A stretch of DNA of 64,000 nucleotides, from NCBI GenBank assembly GCA_037349315.1, contig JBAIAC010000030.1, forward strand, positions 13,103,501 through 13,167,500, given 5' to 3'. Both the position numbers and the translations under genes were made by a program. Below the pieces are notes generated by a model. The model saw only the letters and a program-made list of their open reading frames with translations. It was not told where the DNA came from and did not search any database. Source of the DNA: Chelydra serpentina. Lineage: Eukaryota > Chordata > Testudines > Chelydridae. Below, piece by piece: positions 22,690 to 33,159 of this stretch. The stretch's first letter is position 1. Every line of letters begins with the position of its first letter.

Positions 22690-24467
22690 TTACTTGTGCT
22701 CATTGTCAAAATAATCCTTCAGAGCCTCCCTGATTCCAATAGCCCCCCGCTAAGCCCCTCTAATTGCTCTGGTATCTGATTGCTCAAAATCAGCGGCCAG
22801 ACAATCCACTTCAGTTCTCCACCGCAAGGAAACTTTTTCCCCTTTGCTTTGCAAATGTTATACAGAGCACAGCAGGCTGCTATGACCATTAGAATATTTT
22901 TCTCATTCGGGTCTAACTTTCCAAAAAGGGCGGTGCCAGTGACCTTTTAATCTGCCAAAGGCACATTCGACTGTCATTCGGCACCTGCTAAGCCTCTTGT
23001 TGAAGCATTCCTTGCTACTGTCTAGATTCCCAATGTAAGACTTCATGAACCACAGAAGCAACGGGTAGGTGGAGTCTCCCAGGATCACTATGGGCATTTG
23101 CACATTCCCCCCTTGGCATATTCTGGTCTAGAAAGAAAGTGCCAGAATGCAGCTTTCTCTACAGTCCAGTGCAGGGCTGTCCCTAGGGGAGGTGCAGGGC
23201 CCGGGACATAGGCACCAAATTTCTAATCTGCCGGGAGGGGTGCTCCCCCCCCCCCAGGCCCTGACCACACTCCACCCCTCCCCAAGGCCCTACCCTGCCC
23301 TGCTTCTTCCCACCCCGATCTTTCTCTTCTTTGCCTCTTCCCTGCCCATTTCAGCCCCCTCCCCCGAGTGCACTGTTCTCTCGCTCCTCTCCTCTCCCCG
23401 CAGCGCCTCCTGAAGCCACGAAACATCTGATCCCTGGAAGGCAGTAGGCGCTGAGAGGGAGTGGGAGGTGCTGATTGGTGGGGCCCACCGGCAGGCAGGA
23501 GGCACTGGGGGGAGAGCGAGGTTCTGGTAGGGGGGTCTCCTCCTCACACACACCCCGCCCGCCTGCCGCTTGCCTCCCCGTTTGCCTCTTCACCCCGCTC
23601 ACCCACCTGCCTTCCGCCTCACCTCCCCCCTCACCATTTTATCAAAGCATGGGGCCTCCCAAAGCGTGGGGCCCGGGGCAGTCACCCCGATTTGCCATAG
23701 CCAAGTGACAGCTCTGGTCCAATGTTCCTAAATATGCTTGCATCATGATCTTTTCCTGGCCTACCCACACCGATGTCAGTGAAAGTAGTCCTTTCGGTTG
23801 ATGTACTCTGTTGCAAGATGATCTGGGGCCAAAATTGGGATATGCATGCCATCTATCACCTTACCGCAGCTAGGGAATCCCATTGTTGCAAAACCATCAG
23901 TTATTTCCTGCACATTGCCCAGAGTCACAGTCCTTCGTAGCAGAAGACTATTAACGGCCCTGCACACTTGCATCTCCGCAACTCCCACGGTGAACTTTCC
24001 AACTCCAAACTGATTCGCGACTGACCAGTAGCAGTCTGGATTTGCCAGCTTCCGCACAGATTGTCACTCACTTTTCTACTGATAGAACAGCTCTCGTTCT
24101 GGTGTCCATGCGCCGCAGGGTGGGGCAAGCTCTGCACACAGTTCCAGGAAGGTGGTTTGCGCATCTGAAAGTTCTGATGGCACTGCTCATCATCCCATAC
24201 ATGCATCACAATACAATCCCACCACTCAGTGCTTGTTTCTCAATCCCAGTACCCACAGTCCACTGTGTGCAACTTCTCTGTGAGTGCCAGCAGCAATCTT
24301 GAATTGTTTCTTTCCATTGCATACAGCAGGGCCGGCACCGCAGATTCACTTTCTGTTTCCCAGATCATGAAATACTGCAGGATCAGCCACAGTGTGTTCA
24401 TAATGCTCATCACCAGACCGATCAGCAGTTCAGGATCCATGCTTTCAGGCAGAGACGGCGGGCGCAC
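22690..24467 (-). pseudogene. Harbinger DDE transposase gene (HARBI1-like), broken
   Basis: Catalyses cut-and-paste transposition in intact elements. Reading from 24467 leftward: an N-terminal helical part (MDPELLIGLVMSIMNTLWLI), a stop near 24240, VMHVWDDEQCHQNFQMRK, a frameshift, then ANPDCYWSVANQFGVGKFTV and VIDGMHIPILAPDHL. The first catalytic Asp is at about 23851-23853. After YINRKDYF about 40 bp are missing relative to relatives. The second Asp (KDHDASIF) is at about 23742. A 545-bp hAT then intervenes. The third residue, Glu in MTVECAFGRLKGH, is at about 22966-22968. The tail ends in ALKDYFDNEHK with stop at 22690-22692. Thus all three acidic residues survive, but stops, frameshifts, a deletion and an insertion make it non-functional. 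Confidence 0.92.
23172..23716. mobile_element. GC-rich hAT inserted in Harbinger transposase
   Basis: A 545-bp non-autonomous element. The left end is CAGGGCTGTCCCTAGGGG and the right end GTGACAGCTCTG, imperfectly inverted. The 8-bp duplications gtccagtg (23164-23171) and gtccaatg (23717-23724) differ by one base. The right end lies about 18 bp from the codon of the second catalytic Asp of the transposase. C-rich and GGGG-rich blocks dominate, and the frames up to 93 codons across it have no domain. Confidence 0.93.
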
Positions 24468-24794
24468 AATTTACAGGGGCTGTTAAAAAACGGCATGAAA
24501 CAAAGTCAGAAGCCCATGGAATGAAGGGCCAGAAACAACTGCATCATGGGATGGTAAGCATGATGCAGTGCGATCTGTTTCCAGATCTTCCAGCAGCCAA
24601 GGGAGGCGAGTTGCACAGTGGGATAGCTACCCACAATGCAACACTCTCCTGTCAATGCAAGAGCACTGACTGTGGACACGCTCCACTGACACAAGGAGCG
24701 TTGTGTGGATGTGCACAACTGATGTAATTAAAGCAGCATATGGTCATTGACATCATTTAAATCAGCTTAACTCTGTAGTATAGACAAGGCCTCA

Positions 24795-25680
24795 GTTATA
24801 TCATGGAAATAGAACTTGAATTTCCCTTCATCCAAATACCCTATTTCTCGCTCGTTCACTCTCAGCTTCAATTAAACGTTTGCTGATGTTAGAATCTCTT
24901 CACAGATCTTGGACCTTTTCAATTAATTTTAATCAGGCTAGTTAACACTTCTTTAATGTGTAAGAAATGGGCAAATATGTAACCGAAGAGTCATTTACCT
25001 TTTAATGAAGGTAACAAATATGCAATTAAAAAAGCCTCATCTTTCAGCGACTTTGCAGTAAATTAACTTGTTTTGCCATTATTGTGCCTGTAGAATGTCA
25101 CTTCCTCTGGAGTTTTGACAGTAAAATTCTTTATCCTTGGCAGAATTAGCAAGTAACATTAAGATCTAGGAAATGACAATTAGTTTGTGAATTAGGTGAG
25201 ATATACAATGTGTTAATTATTGAGGGACCAAACTTCATGCAATTTAAATTTAGCATCAAGATAAGGATAATGTATTATTAGGCTTCTGCGTATTTAATGA
25301 AGTTGAAAATGATTACCAAATCATAGAAATTGATTGAGTTTTCTTAACTATTCTCAAAAATTTCTGTGCAGTGGGACTTATCATAATGGACTATTATTCT
25401 TTGCAAATAGAATAATAATAATATGAATTGCTGAAATAGTATTGTAAGCATTGAGCTATTTTAATTAGATACACACTTAACCAAACATTTACTGAACGAC
25501 TTGGGAGCTAGAATACAGTTATGCCGTTCCTTCGTTACAAGGCTCTTCATTTTAAGGCTGCAGTTAACTGGATGCAATCGCCTGACACTGTTTACTGATA
25601 TCACATCAGTAAACTAGTAGGAGTCCACTGTTCATATTAGGGCCCAATGTAATTCCCATGAAAATCAATAGGTCATTGAG
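24795..25680. other. AT-rich unique sequence
   Basis: Between the Harbinger right end and the CryI SINE. No repeat or coding block seen. Confidence 0.4.
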
Positions 25681-25870
25681 GGGAGGGATAGCTTAGTGGT
25701 TTGAGCATTAGCTTGTTAAACCCCCAGTTGTGAGCTCAATCCTTGAGGGGGCCATTTAGGGATGTGGGGCAAAAATCTGTCAGGGGACAGTACTTGGTCC
25801 TGCTAGTGAAGGTAGGGGACTGGACTCAGCTCAATGACCTTTCAAGGTCCTTCCAGTTCTATGAGATAAT
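25681..25870 (+). mobile_element. CryI-type tRNA-derived SINE of turtles
   Basis: The head 'gggagggatagcttagtggt' contains a Pol III A box (tagcttagtgg). The degenerate B box is gagctcaatcc. It continues with 'ttgagggggccatttaggga', 'ggggcaaaaatctgtcaggg' and a 3' part ending 'ttccagttctatgag' before a (taa)n tail. In my memory this matches the cryptodiran turtle SINE, and it is the best clue to the organism. Confidence 0.88.
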
Positions 25871-26929
25871 AATAATATAGGGAGATATGCCTATTACATA
25901 CTTTCAAGTAGGCCATATTCTGATCTCAGTTATGGTGGAGTAAATCCAAGGTAAATGAAAACATAATTTGGCTCATTGACTTTAAAGGGTATTAGATCAA
26001 GCCCAGAATGTGCATCTGAAGTTTCCATCTTGCACCATGCACCCATAGCTAGAAATGGAATGGGTCACTGTCATGGAGGTAAACTAACATCTCAGCATCA
26101 AGAACAGCCATCAGTATGTTGCCTCCAATAGCCAGGAGAGGTCATAGCCATTAACCATAGGTCTGGAGATTTTGCAGTGGGAGTCAGAGCCACGTATTCT
26201 TTTTTTAAGAATTGGTCCTACAGCTGATGATGCAAAGAGGCCAAAAATATGCCTTGAAAACAGCTGAGGATTCCTTTGGAAGGGCCACCCATCCTCACAA
26301 ACCCCATCATAGGGTGTGTATTGGGGCATGGCCAAAGGGAAAGTGTGTGTGCCAGAACACCACTGAGTTTCAGATAATCCCCAGCTGATATAAATGCCCT
26401 TTGGCACTGCTACCAGTCAGTCTAACATAAAGCATCTCAAAGGCTGTTCTAACTTGCTCTGGTATCTGAGTCAACTCCCAGGAACCACTGGGATCAGGAT
26501 AATGCAGTGATGTCACAAACAGACCTTTGGGCCCCATCTCAGATAATATGCCAAACGTAGCTCAGCCAGACCTGGGGATGGAGGCCTTTGCCAATTCAAT
26601 CCCTGGCTTCTCAGCTGAAACTCCTCAATGCCAATTAATGACAACTGTGTAGTGTTATTTATGATTCAGATGGCTGTCCATTAACATAGACTGAGATCAT
26701 TGATCTATTTCCATTAGGGTTGTCAGATGATAATACCGTTCAGCAATTACCAGTCTAGGCTGGAGTTGAACCAGTAACCAAGAGGAGAAAGGCTCTCTTC
26801 TAATTCTCAAAGCCATTGGCTGAGAAGTTGTTTTATTTTTTTTAAAAACTTCAGCCAGCAGAAATCAGGAACGCCATAAAAATAAAGTGCCTTGTCTGTG
26901 TGTGGATTGAGTGGATCAAATAGTTACTT
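25871..26929. other. Unique sequence, no gene seen
   Basis: The 98-codon minus frame at 26111-26407 has no domain. No other structure was seen. Confidence 0.4.
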
Positions 26930-27060
26930 AGACTGTAAATTGTTTGGGGCAGGGAGCATCTTTCCAGTACATGTGTGTATGACACCCAGCACCGTGGAGG
27001 CCTGATGCCCAATTGGAGGACCTATAGGTACAACCACAATACAAATAATAAATGTGATGA
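26930..27060 (+). repeat. Ancient amniote retroposon tail
   Basis: Carries 'tgtaaattgtttggggcagg', 'cacccagcaccgtggaggcc' and a terminal 'acaatacaaataataaatg'. Reversed, diverged members of the family lie at 32615, 37740, 54895 and 59490. I regard it as an L2/MIR-type tail but cannot fix the class. Confidence 0.6.
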
Positions 27061-27250
27061 TGAGCTGGAACAAAAGAAAGCAGAATCTAGTTTTTCAATT
27101 AAAATGTAGTGACCGCAGGTTTTTATTATGAGCTGCTCCCATCTCATTTTATTTTTTCATACAAGTCATTTGACACAACAAAAGCATCCATTAAGTTAAC
27201 TGTTACTGGAAAAAACAGTCACACACTCTGAAAATAAATGGCTCTTTTTT

Positions 27251-27374
27251 TAGGGTGACCAGACTCCAAATGTGAAAAATTGGGACGGGGGGTGGGTGGT
27301 AATAAGAGCCTATATAAGAAAAAGACCTAAAAATCGGGACTGTCCCTATAAAATCGGGACATCTGGTCACCCTA
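27251..27374. mobile_element. hAT-type MITE, copy 3
   Basis: A 124-bp copy of the family at 362, with TAGGGTGACCAGA and TCTGGTCACCCTA as perfect 13-bp inverted ends. The flanks tctttttt and ctcctctt are both pyrimidine-rich but do not give a convincing duplication. Confidence 0.88.
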
Positions 27375-27807
27375 CTCCTCTTCATCTCAGTATGTATTGT
27401 CTATAGCCGCTGAGGCTTTGCTTTGGCATTTAACTAGCAGCAGGAAACCTTAATCAGACCATCCATGAGCAGTGAAAACTGGGGAGAGAGAACAACTGAC
27501 ATCTGTTGTCTAAGATGCAGGTCGTGGAAAATTATCTGGACCGTGCTAATATGTATTCACCCTCATCTCAGCTTTGAAGAACAATGAAGAGAGGTGAATG
27601 ACTATCAGTGTGCACTTTGTGCATTGGGGAGAAAAATAAACTGTTAACCTTTGATAAATTCTATGATGAGGCAGAAGAACATAATGTTAGATTATGCTTT
27701 ACCCATTTGCTGGTTATAAACAAGCATTGGAATTAGTCCATGTCTTAGCAGAGAGAGCTGAACACTGGAAATCAAAATGTGAGAAGAAATACTTCAGGCT
27801 GAAAGGA
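27375..27807. other. Unique sequence, no gene seen
   Basis: Nothing recognised between the MITE and the composite repeat. Confidence 0.4.
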
Positions 27808-28620
27808 CTTTGTGACCTAACTGCCACTGTAGGCACCTAAATCTGGCCACACTTGGATTCACAAAGCCCCTTCACAGCTGCCCCCGATCTCCTTGTAAGT
27901 GTCTAAATTTTTGCAGTAAGTGTTCCCTGAGCGTCTATGTTTCTGCTTCTGAAGATGCAAACTGCAGCCCCATGCCAGGTATCCGAGCTCCAGAGCAATG
28001 CATGAAATGGGGAATCGGAGGTGTTCTTCTGCCTAAGCTCCCCTGTAGGGCCCAATCTGGTAAGTGTGCTCAGACCTGCCTCCCAGATCAGATGCCCCTA
28101 GGGAAACTTACATAAAATGGCTGGTGGGGTGGGGAGAAGAGGGCAGGTTAGAATAGTTGGGAGACCACTGTTTCAAGTCCCCACTCCACCTGTGGCGTAG
28201 AAGGGTTTTGAACTGGGATCTGCACCCTCTCAAATGGGCTATGGGATATGCTGATGTGGGACCCCCTCAGTCTCTCCTGTTGAAGCTGTTCCACTGTGGA
28301 TTAAAATAAATGAAAATTTGTTGGGCCAGAGAGAGCAAGAGCAAGAATGACTCTGTAGCCTGGTGGTTAGAGCATGCACCTGGGAGACCCAGGATCTAGG
28401 CAAAATGCTCCTACCCCTGCTGCACCTCTCCACATGGTCTTGCAAAAACAGCCTACGTGCTTAACACCAAGAGAGGTTTTGCAGCGGAGAATCCCAGTCA
28501 GAGAGAGGGGCTTATTCAGAGTCGCCTCTTCCCCGTCCCCTTCATTGCCTGTGGAGCCTAAGTGCTGAACTCAGGCTTTGTGAATGCCAGTGATTTTCTA
28601 GACACCCAAAGTTAGTTTGT
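27808..28620. repeat. Composite repeat with inverted tRNA-like dimer
   Basis: Around 28145-28255 a tRNA-like half in direct orientation ('agaccactgtttcaagtccc') is followed by an inverted half ('gggttttgaactgggatct', then 'ctcaaatgggctatggg'). A further direct head, 'gcctggtggttagagcatgc', occurs at about 28361. The block 'ctgttgaagctgttccactg' is shared with 62905-62965. The flanks carry 'taggcacctaaatctgg'-type phrases. Confidence 0.6.
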
Positions 28621-28639
28621 GGTGACTGAGTGTCACCAC

Positions 28640-29080
28640 GCGTCAGTGTCTATGTGAATCTAGCTCTTATTGCCTGGTCAAATGCATACGGAAAGAAAAC
28701 AATGTATTCATTTCAAGAGGCCGCTCAATGCCATTTTTTTTAAAAACTGCCAGAGGGGGTGGCAGGGCCAGGGGGAAGGCAGGGAAACATGCAGGGACAT
28801 AGGACAGGCTTGAACCCCAGGCTGGAAGAATTTTTTAATTACTCATTTTTAGCTCATTTTGATAACTGCTTATGAACATTATCCTTTGAAGAAAGGAAAA
28901 CTCTTCCTGATGGCCTCATGGGCTCGTTATCTTGAGCCAGGCCACCATTAACATCAACAGAAGATCAGGTCTGGGTTCTGTCCATGGCCCAAGTGCTGTG
29001 TCCTCCCGTAAGCTACACTGGACTTTTCTAGTCCAGCCTACTCAGGTTCTCATACAAGGTTCATCACCATAATATCTGAA
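28640..29080. other. Unique sequence, no gene seen
   Basis: No repeat or exon recognised. A short G-rich stretch lies at about 28750-28780. Confidence 0.35.
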
Positions 29081-29242
29081 TGCCTTTCGCAGGGGGCATC
29101 ACTGCCTTTTCCCTTCCTTGCCCTACTCCCCCTCAGTCAACACCTCTTCTCATAGTAGAGCTGCTTGCTGTAGCTTCCTCAGACTGCTACTGCTGCCTGA
29201 TGTGTCCCCACCCTGGCAATGATGTAGGATTCTCCCTTGGCA

Positions 29243-29508
29243 GGGCTTTTAGCTGCAATTGGAAAGGAAAGCGAGAGGGCCAATGGGGACCCCGAAATAT
29301 CAAAAAGTGTATATTTGAAAAAGGGCCCAAACTGGCCATTTTGCTCATCCTGACCTTGGTGTCAGTGATAAGAATCGTGCCATACATCACTGCTGCCCTG
29401 GCACTCATCCTGGAAATTATGTATTTCACCAGGAAGCAACATAAGCAAAGAATAAGTATGAGTTTGGGCACCACTTCAAACAGCAGCATTGCAGACGAAT
29501 ATGATTGA
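29243..29508 (+). CDS. Possible terminal exon: membrane segment and charged tail, unrecognised
   Basis: A long open frame (from ATG 29080) ends at TGA 29506-29508. Its last 88 codons look the most gene-like. A pyrimidine-rich tract ending in AG at 29242 could be a splice acceptor. The product has a basic stretch (NWKGKREGQWGPRNIKKC), a hydrophobic segment of about 33 residues (starting LAILLILTLVSVIRIVPY), the basic stop-transfer TRKQHKQR, and a Ser/Thr-rich tail ending IADEYD. This fits the end of a small membrane protein. I do not recognise the family and see no upstream exon in the window. It could be the last exon of a host gene, a decayed retrocopy or chance. Confidence 0.35.
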
Positions 29509-29800
29509 TAAAACAAGCCTTCCCATCCCAGGGATGAAAACCCCCCACCCTCCATCCAGTTCTACAAGACTCTTTGTCCAGGGATCAGCTATACCGCAAT
29601 GCTTAGACAAAACATTTCTGAGTGAAGGTGCTCGGGCAGTTTTAAGGCAGAGTTTGATTTAGTTTGTGTTTGCTATTAAGAGTGCCTTGTGTGTCTCTGT
29701 GTTCAGCATACGGAGAGTGGATTTAAGACTTTGTAGTTACACAGTTTGAGGGGGTTCAGTAATCGTGTGAAGACTGAAAACAAGGATTTCACATGAAGGA

Positions 29801-29865
29801 CCAAATTTTGCCCTTTAACTTCGGTAGGGTTGCACAGGGTGTAACTAATCAAGGGCAGAATTTGG
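29801..29865. repeat. Small foldback MITE
   Basis: Ends ccaaattttgccctt (29801-29815) and aagggcagaatttgg (29851-29865) are inverted at 14 of 15 positions, with a 35-bp middle. It resembles common palindromic elements of reptiles and birds. Confidence 0.75.
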
Positions 29866-29907
29866 TTTGGTGAAATGGAGTTTCGCCCTAATCTCAACTA
29901 CCTCCTC

Positions 29908-29976
29908 TGAATTAACTTTACTTACTGACTAGATGCCTGGTGGCAACCTTCTAGCACCCCCTAGTGATAGTTTCTT
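29908..29976 (+). repeat. Repeat family Q, copy 1
   Basis: The segment 'ctgaattaactttacttact', 'gactagatgcctggtggcaa' and 'ccccctagtgatagttt' recurs at 32792-32866 in the same orientation with only a few differences. The class is unknown and no inverted ends were found. Confidence 0.85.
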
Positions 29977-29979
29977 ACG

Positions 29980-31218
29980 CTTGGTTTAGGAACTTTAACA
30001 TTTTACCCACTCCTTGCTTTACAAGGTCCATTCTTGGGAGGACTGGGGAATAACAGAGCATACTTACCTACAACTGTACAATTAACCAAGTTTATAGCAA
30101 CAACAAAAAAACAAGCATACATCTGGGTTTCCTCCAGAGCACAGACAAAGCAGAAGAGACGACGCACTGAACCTTTTGGCCATAGGGTGGCAGTGCAAGC
30201 TTGGTTTTTCTTCTGAGGAAGGCAGAGCTGCCGCTATTTGCTGACTTAAAGCCAAAAACTGACAGTATGAGAACTGCACATTCTACAAACCCTTGGTTGC
30301 AATATAGGGTCGCCAAAGAACATCTGCCACATTCCAGTGAGCAATGATGCTGCCCTGCTCTGTCTCTATTATTCCATGCAAGGGCCATTTATCTGATGGC
30401 TGATATTGAAAACCTTTTAATAAACAAACAACCTTTGCAAAAACTTTATTAAACAGACATGTTTAAGTACATCTTTTATAGACACTGCATTGCCTTAATC
30501 TCTCTACTGATTTCAGTAGCCTCCTATAAACTTGAAAATAACATTCTTTTTTAAATTCTCATGGATATGACCCACAGCCCTCCTCACAGGTTTGCCATGG
30601 AATTGAAATAAATATGCCTTGACCCTGCACCAGCATGATCAGAGATGATATTCATGCTGTCAGCGCAATTCTGCATCTCTTTTTAATAAGTGCTCGCTCA
30701 GCTGTTTGGGTGACCCAATGGCAACAAAGCACAAAAGGTTAAGAAAACTGTAGGTTCTCCATAAGCAAAAGTTGTTTCTGATCTTGTATATTACTTCTTT
30801 CTTCATGACAGAGGGAAGAATTAAAAACATGTTTAAAATACGGAAGACCTTCCTATTAGATTATGACAAATTTAAAAGAAGGCCAAATGTGAGACAAACT
30901 CAAAGGTGCAATCCACAGCAAGGTTTCAATACTTTCTTTAGCAATACTGAGTTTCCTGTGGCTGGAATGGAGCACCCATCTACCATTTGAGCAGGAAGGG
31001 GTTCTTATAGACTGTAAACTAAGGAGCTTCCATCTCTTAGCTAATTTAATTTAGAAGAGAAGAGGGACACTAATGAGTCCAACTAGGGCTTCTGAACACT
31101 CTACGGTCTTGATTCTGACCTCATTTTGTATTATTGGTGTGAACTAGGAGTAACCCCATTGAAACAAATGGAGTTAACACAATGTATGTGGGATCAAAAT
31201 AAAGCCTTAAGCCTGTTG
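29980..31218. other. Unique sequence, no gene seen
   Basis: Short frames at 30034-30388 and 30772-30990 have no motif. 31107-31200 weakly resembles a palindromic MITE ('ccccattgaaacaaatgg'). Confidence 0.4.
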
Positions 31219-31527
31219 AAGGGGTGGCCAAACTTACCGACCTGCCAAGCCACATAGGACAATCTTTAGAAGTTCAAGAGCCAGGGTGTGCCTGCTGGGA
31301 CTTGGGGTTTCAGCCTTGCTCCTTCTGAAGCCCCAAGACCCTCTTCCCTGCTGGGCAGAAGCCCCTTACCCCACTGCCCTGCTGCAAGGCAGAGGTCCCA
31401 AGCTCCCTGCCGCACCAGTCTGGTAGGTAGAGAATGGGAGGAGGGAGGCGTAGGGTGGTTCTGTGAGCCACACTTTAACTGTAAAAGAGCCACATGTGGC
31501 TCGCAAGCAACAGTTTGGCCACCCCTG
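31219..31527. mobile_element. Non-autonomous hAT ('ggggtggccaaac' ends)
   Basis: Ends AAGGGGTGGCCAAACTTAC and CAGTTTGGCCACCCCTG are inverted with few mismatches; about 309 bp. The sequence 'gagccacatgtggctcgcaa' near the right end is typical of a common turtle hAT. Flanking 8-bp duplications cannot be resolved (gcctgttg versus gtctatga). The frames of 75-88 codons have no domain. Confidence 0.82.
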
Positions 31528-32249
31528 GTCTATGAGTCCATTCTGTGGGGTTGAACATTGCTTCCCCTTCCTATGGATATGAGAAGCATATACACAAAGA
31601 GGGCTAGGAGATTAATTTGATTTGTAAATGTCTGCAAATTTTGATTATTTATGAGGTGGGAACTGGTTCCATCTACTTTCTGCGTGCGGCTGGTTATGAG
31701 CAGAGATGGCTCAAGCCACTGTGTTTGAATGTTCATTGAAAAGAGACCGCTGTTGCAATGACTATAGAGCGCATTCTCTATTGGAGCTACAGGACGTACA
31801 CAAGATACTGCGGTGCCTGGTTCTCTCACTCCAATCTTAACTAAACACAGCCTCTGCTGCCTAACGTCATCACCTAAGGCTCCCCTCAGCCTGGCCATGA
31901 CCAGGACCCTCCTGGAAAGTGATTCCTGGCTGGACTGCAGAGCTCAGATTGGGATCTGAAGGCACAGAGCTCAAGGGAGTACTGATCTAATGTTCCAGTC
32001 AGGCCCATTGCTGAATGTGAGCTGGAAACTCAAACCTCTTAAATACAAAGTGGAATGCAGGATTTTGTTTGATGTTTTTATTCATAATACATAAGTGTCA
32101 CTCCTCAGAAGTTAAATATCCGGTAGCTTTCATTAAGTTTCTCTTGTAGCTTATGGAAAATGGAAGCATTCAGCAGTCAAACTATTGCCCACAATGCCAA
32201 ACTGTTCTGAAAATGCTGTTGCCCTCCAGGAGTCTGCTTATTATTATTA
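31528..32249. other. Unique sequence, no gene seen
   Basis: The 122-codon minus frame at 31530-31898 has no motif and is judged chance. Confidence 0.4.
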
Positions 32250-32500
32250 TAGAGCTGTTTGACGTTTTCTGAATCTCCTTTTTGAGAGGATTTTTCATCA
32301 AAATTTTAAAATTAAGTGGAAAAAGGGATGACTTTTTTGCACAAAAAGTTGTGAAAACTGCATCATGTTTCTCAAGCAGTGCTAATGCCTGTCACAACAT
32401 TTGAATGTTCAAAACTTCTACCAAAAAATAAATAAATTGAGTGAACTTTTCATGAAAATGTTCATAAGATTTTCCCCATTTTTTGATCACCAGTTTAGAA
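32250..32500. repeat. AT-rich foldback-family copy
   Basis: Shares the style of the arms at 10760: 'ttttcatcaaaattttaaaa', 'acttttcatgaaaatgttca'. Edges are uncertain. Confidence 0.4.
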
Positions 32501-32614
32501 TTTTCCTCCACATGACACCTACATAATTCCTTATACCCACCACACAAGGGTCGGCCACATCTGGAATCCTTATGCTCTTCTGAGAAGGACTGGTCTCTGC
32601 TAGCATTATTGTTG

Positions 32615-32785
32615 TTTACTGTGGTAGTGCCTACGCGTCAACAAGAAATGTGGTTCCATTGTGCTAGGAGCTGTACAAACACAAAGTAGTAGAATTATAA
32701 TCTAAATACACCAGACAGACACAGGATGGGAGACAGCTATAACCCACAAGCAAAGGAAGCAATAGGAGGGCAGCAAAGATCACGG
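32615..32785 (-). repeat. Ancient amniote retroposon tail, reversed
   Basis: The reverse complement of the tail at 26930: 'cattgtgctaggagctgtac' then 'aatctaaatacaccagacag'. Diverged. Confidence 0.55.
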
Positions 32786-32791
32786 TAGTTC

Positions 32792-32866
32792 CCCTGAATT
32801 AATTTTTACTTACTGACTAGATGCCTGGTGGCAACCTTTCAGCGCCCCCTAGTGATAGTTCTACCT
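32792..32866 (+). repeat. Repeat family Q, copy 2
   Basis: Near-copy of 29908-29976: 'gactagatgcctggtggcaa' is identical, and 'cgccccctagtgatagtt' differs by one or two bases. The copies are 2.9 kb apart. Confidence 0.85.
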
Positions 32867-33159
32867 CCTCTCCCCCCCTGTTGTTGTAGCTCTGGCAGCA
32901 GCTGCTATAGTTCTTCCCTTCCTGGGGCTCAGGGTCCACTTCTGAGAGGGAGGTGAGCCAGAGCATGAGCCCCGAGAAGAGAGAAGGCTAATGGAGTAAT
33001 GTAGAGATAGGCATATTTGAATAGTAGGCAATACCGTTTGCTTGTATATTTGGCTTTAGAAGTATCTCCACTGTCTTTCCTTGTGGAGCCAATATGCAGT
33101 GGGATGGTAAGCACCGTAAAATCTCAAATAGAGTTGTCCTCACTTTGATCTCTTTATTT

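Larger units (their letters stand above)
20422..24791. mobile_element. Near-complete PIF/Harbinger DNA transposon
   Basis: Terminal inverted repeats GGCCTTGTCTTCACTACACAG and, at the right end, the complement of GGCCTTGTCTATACTACAGAG match at 18 of 21 positions. A 3-bp target duplication, tca (20419-20421, 24792-24794), fits PIF/Harbinger. Inside are two convergent genes: a Myb/SANT-like gene on + (20794-22499) and a DDE transposase gene on - (24467-22690). Total length is 4370 bp, or about 3.8 kb without the hAT insertion at 23172. Both genes are broken, so the element cannot move by itself, but its ends look usable by a related transposase. Confidence 0.95.

Noticed and set aside
24325..24345. 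'gcagggccggcacc' resembling the left end of a hAT
   Set aside because: It lies in the Harbinger transposase coding region, reads in frame there, and has no matching right end or duplication.
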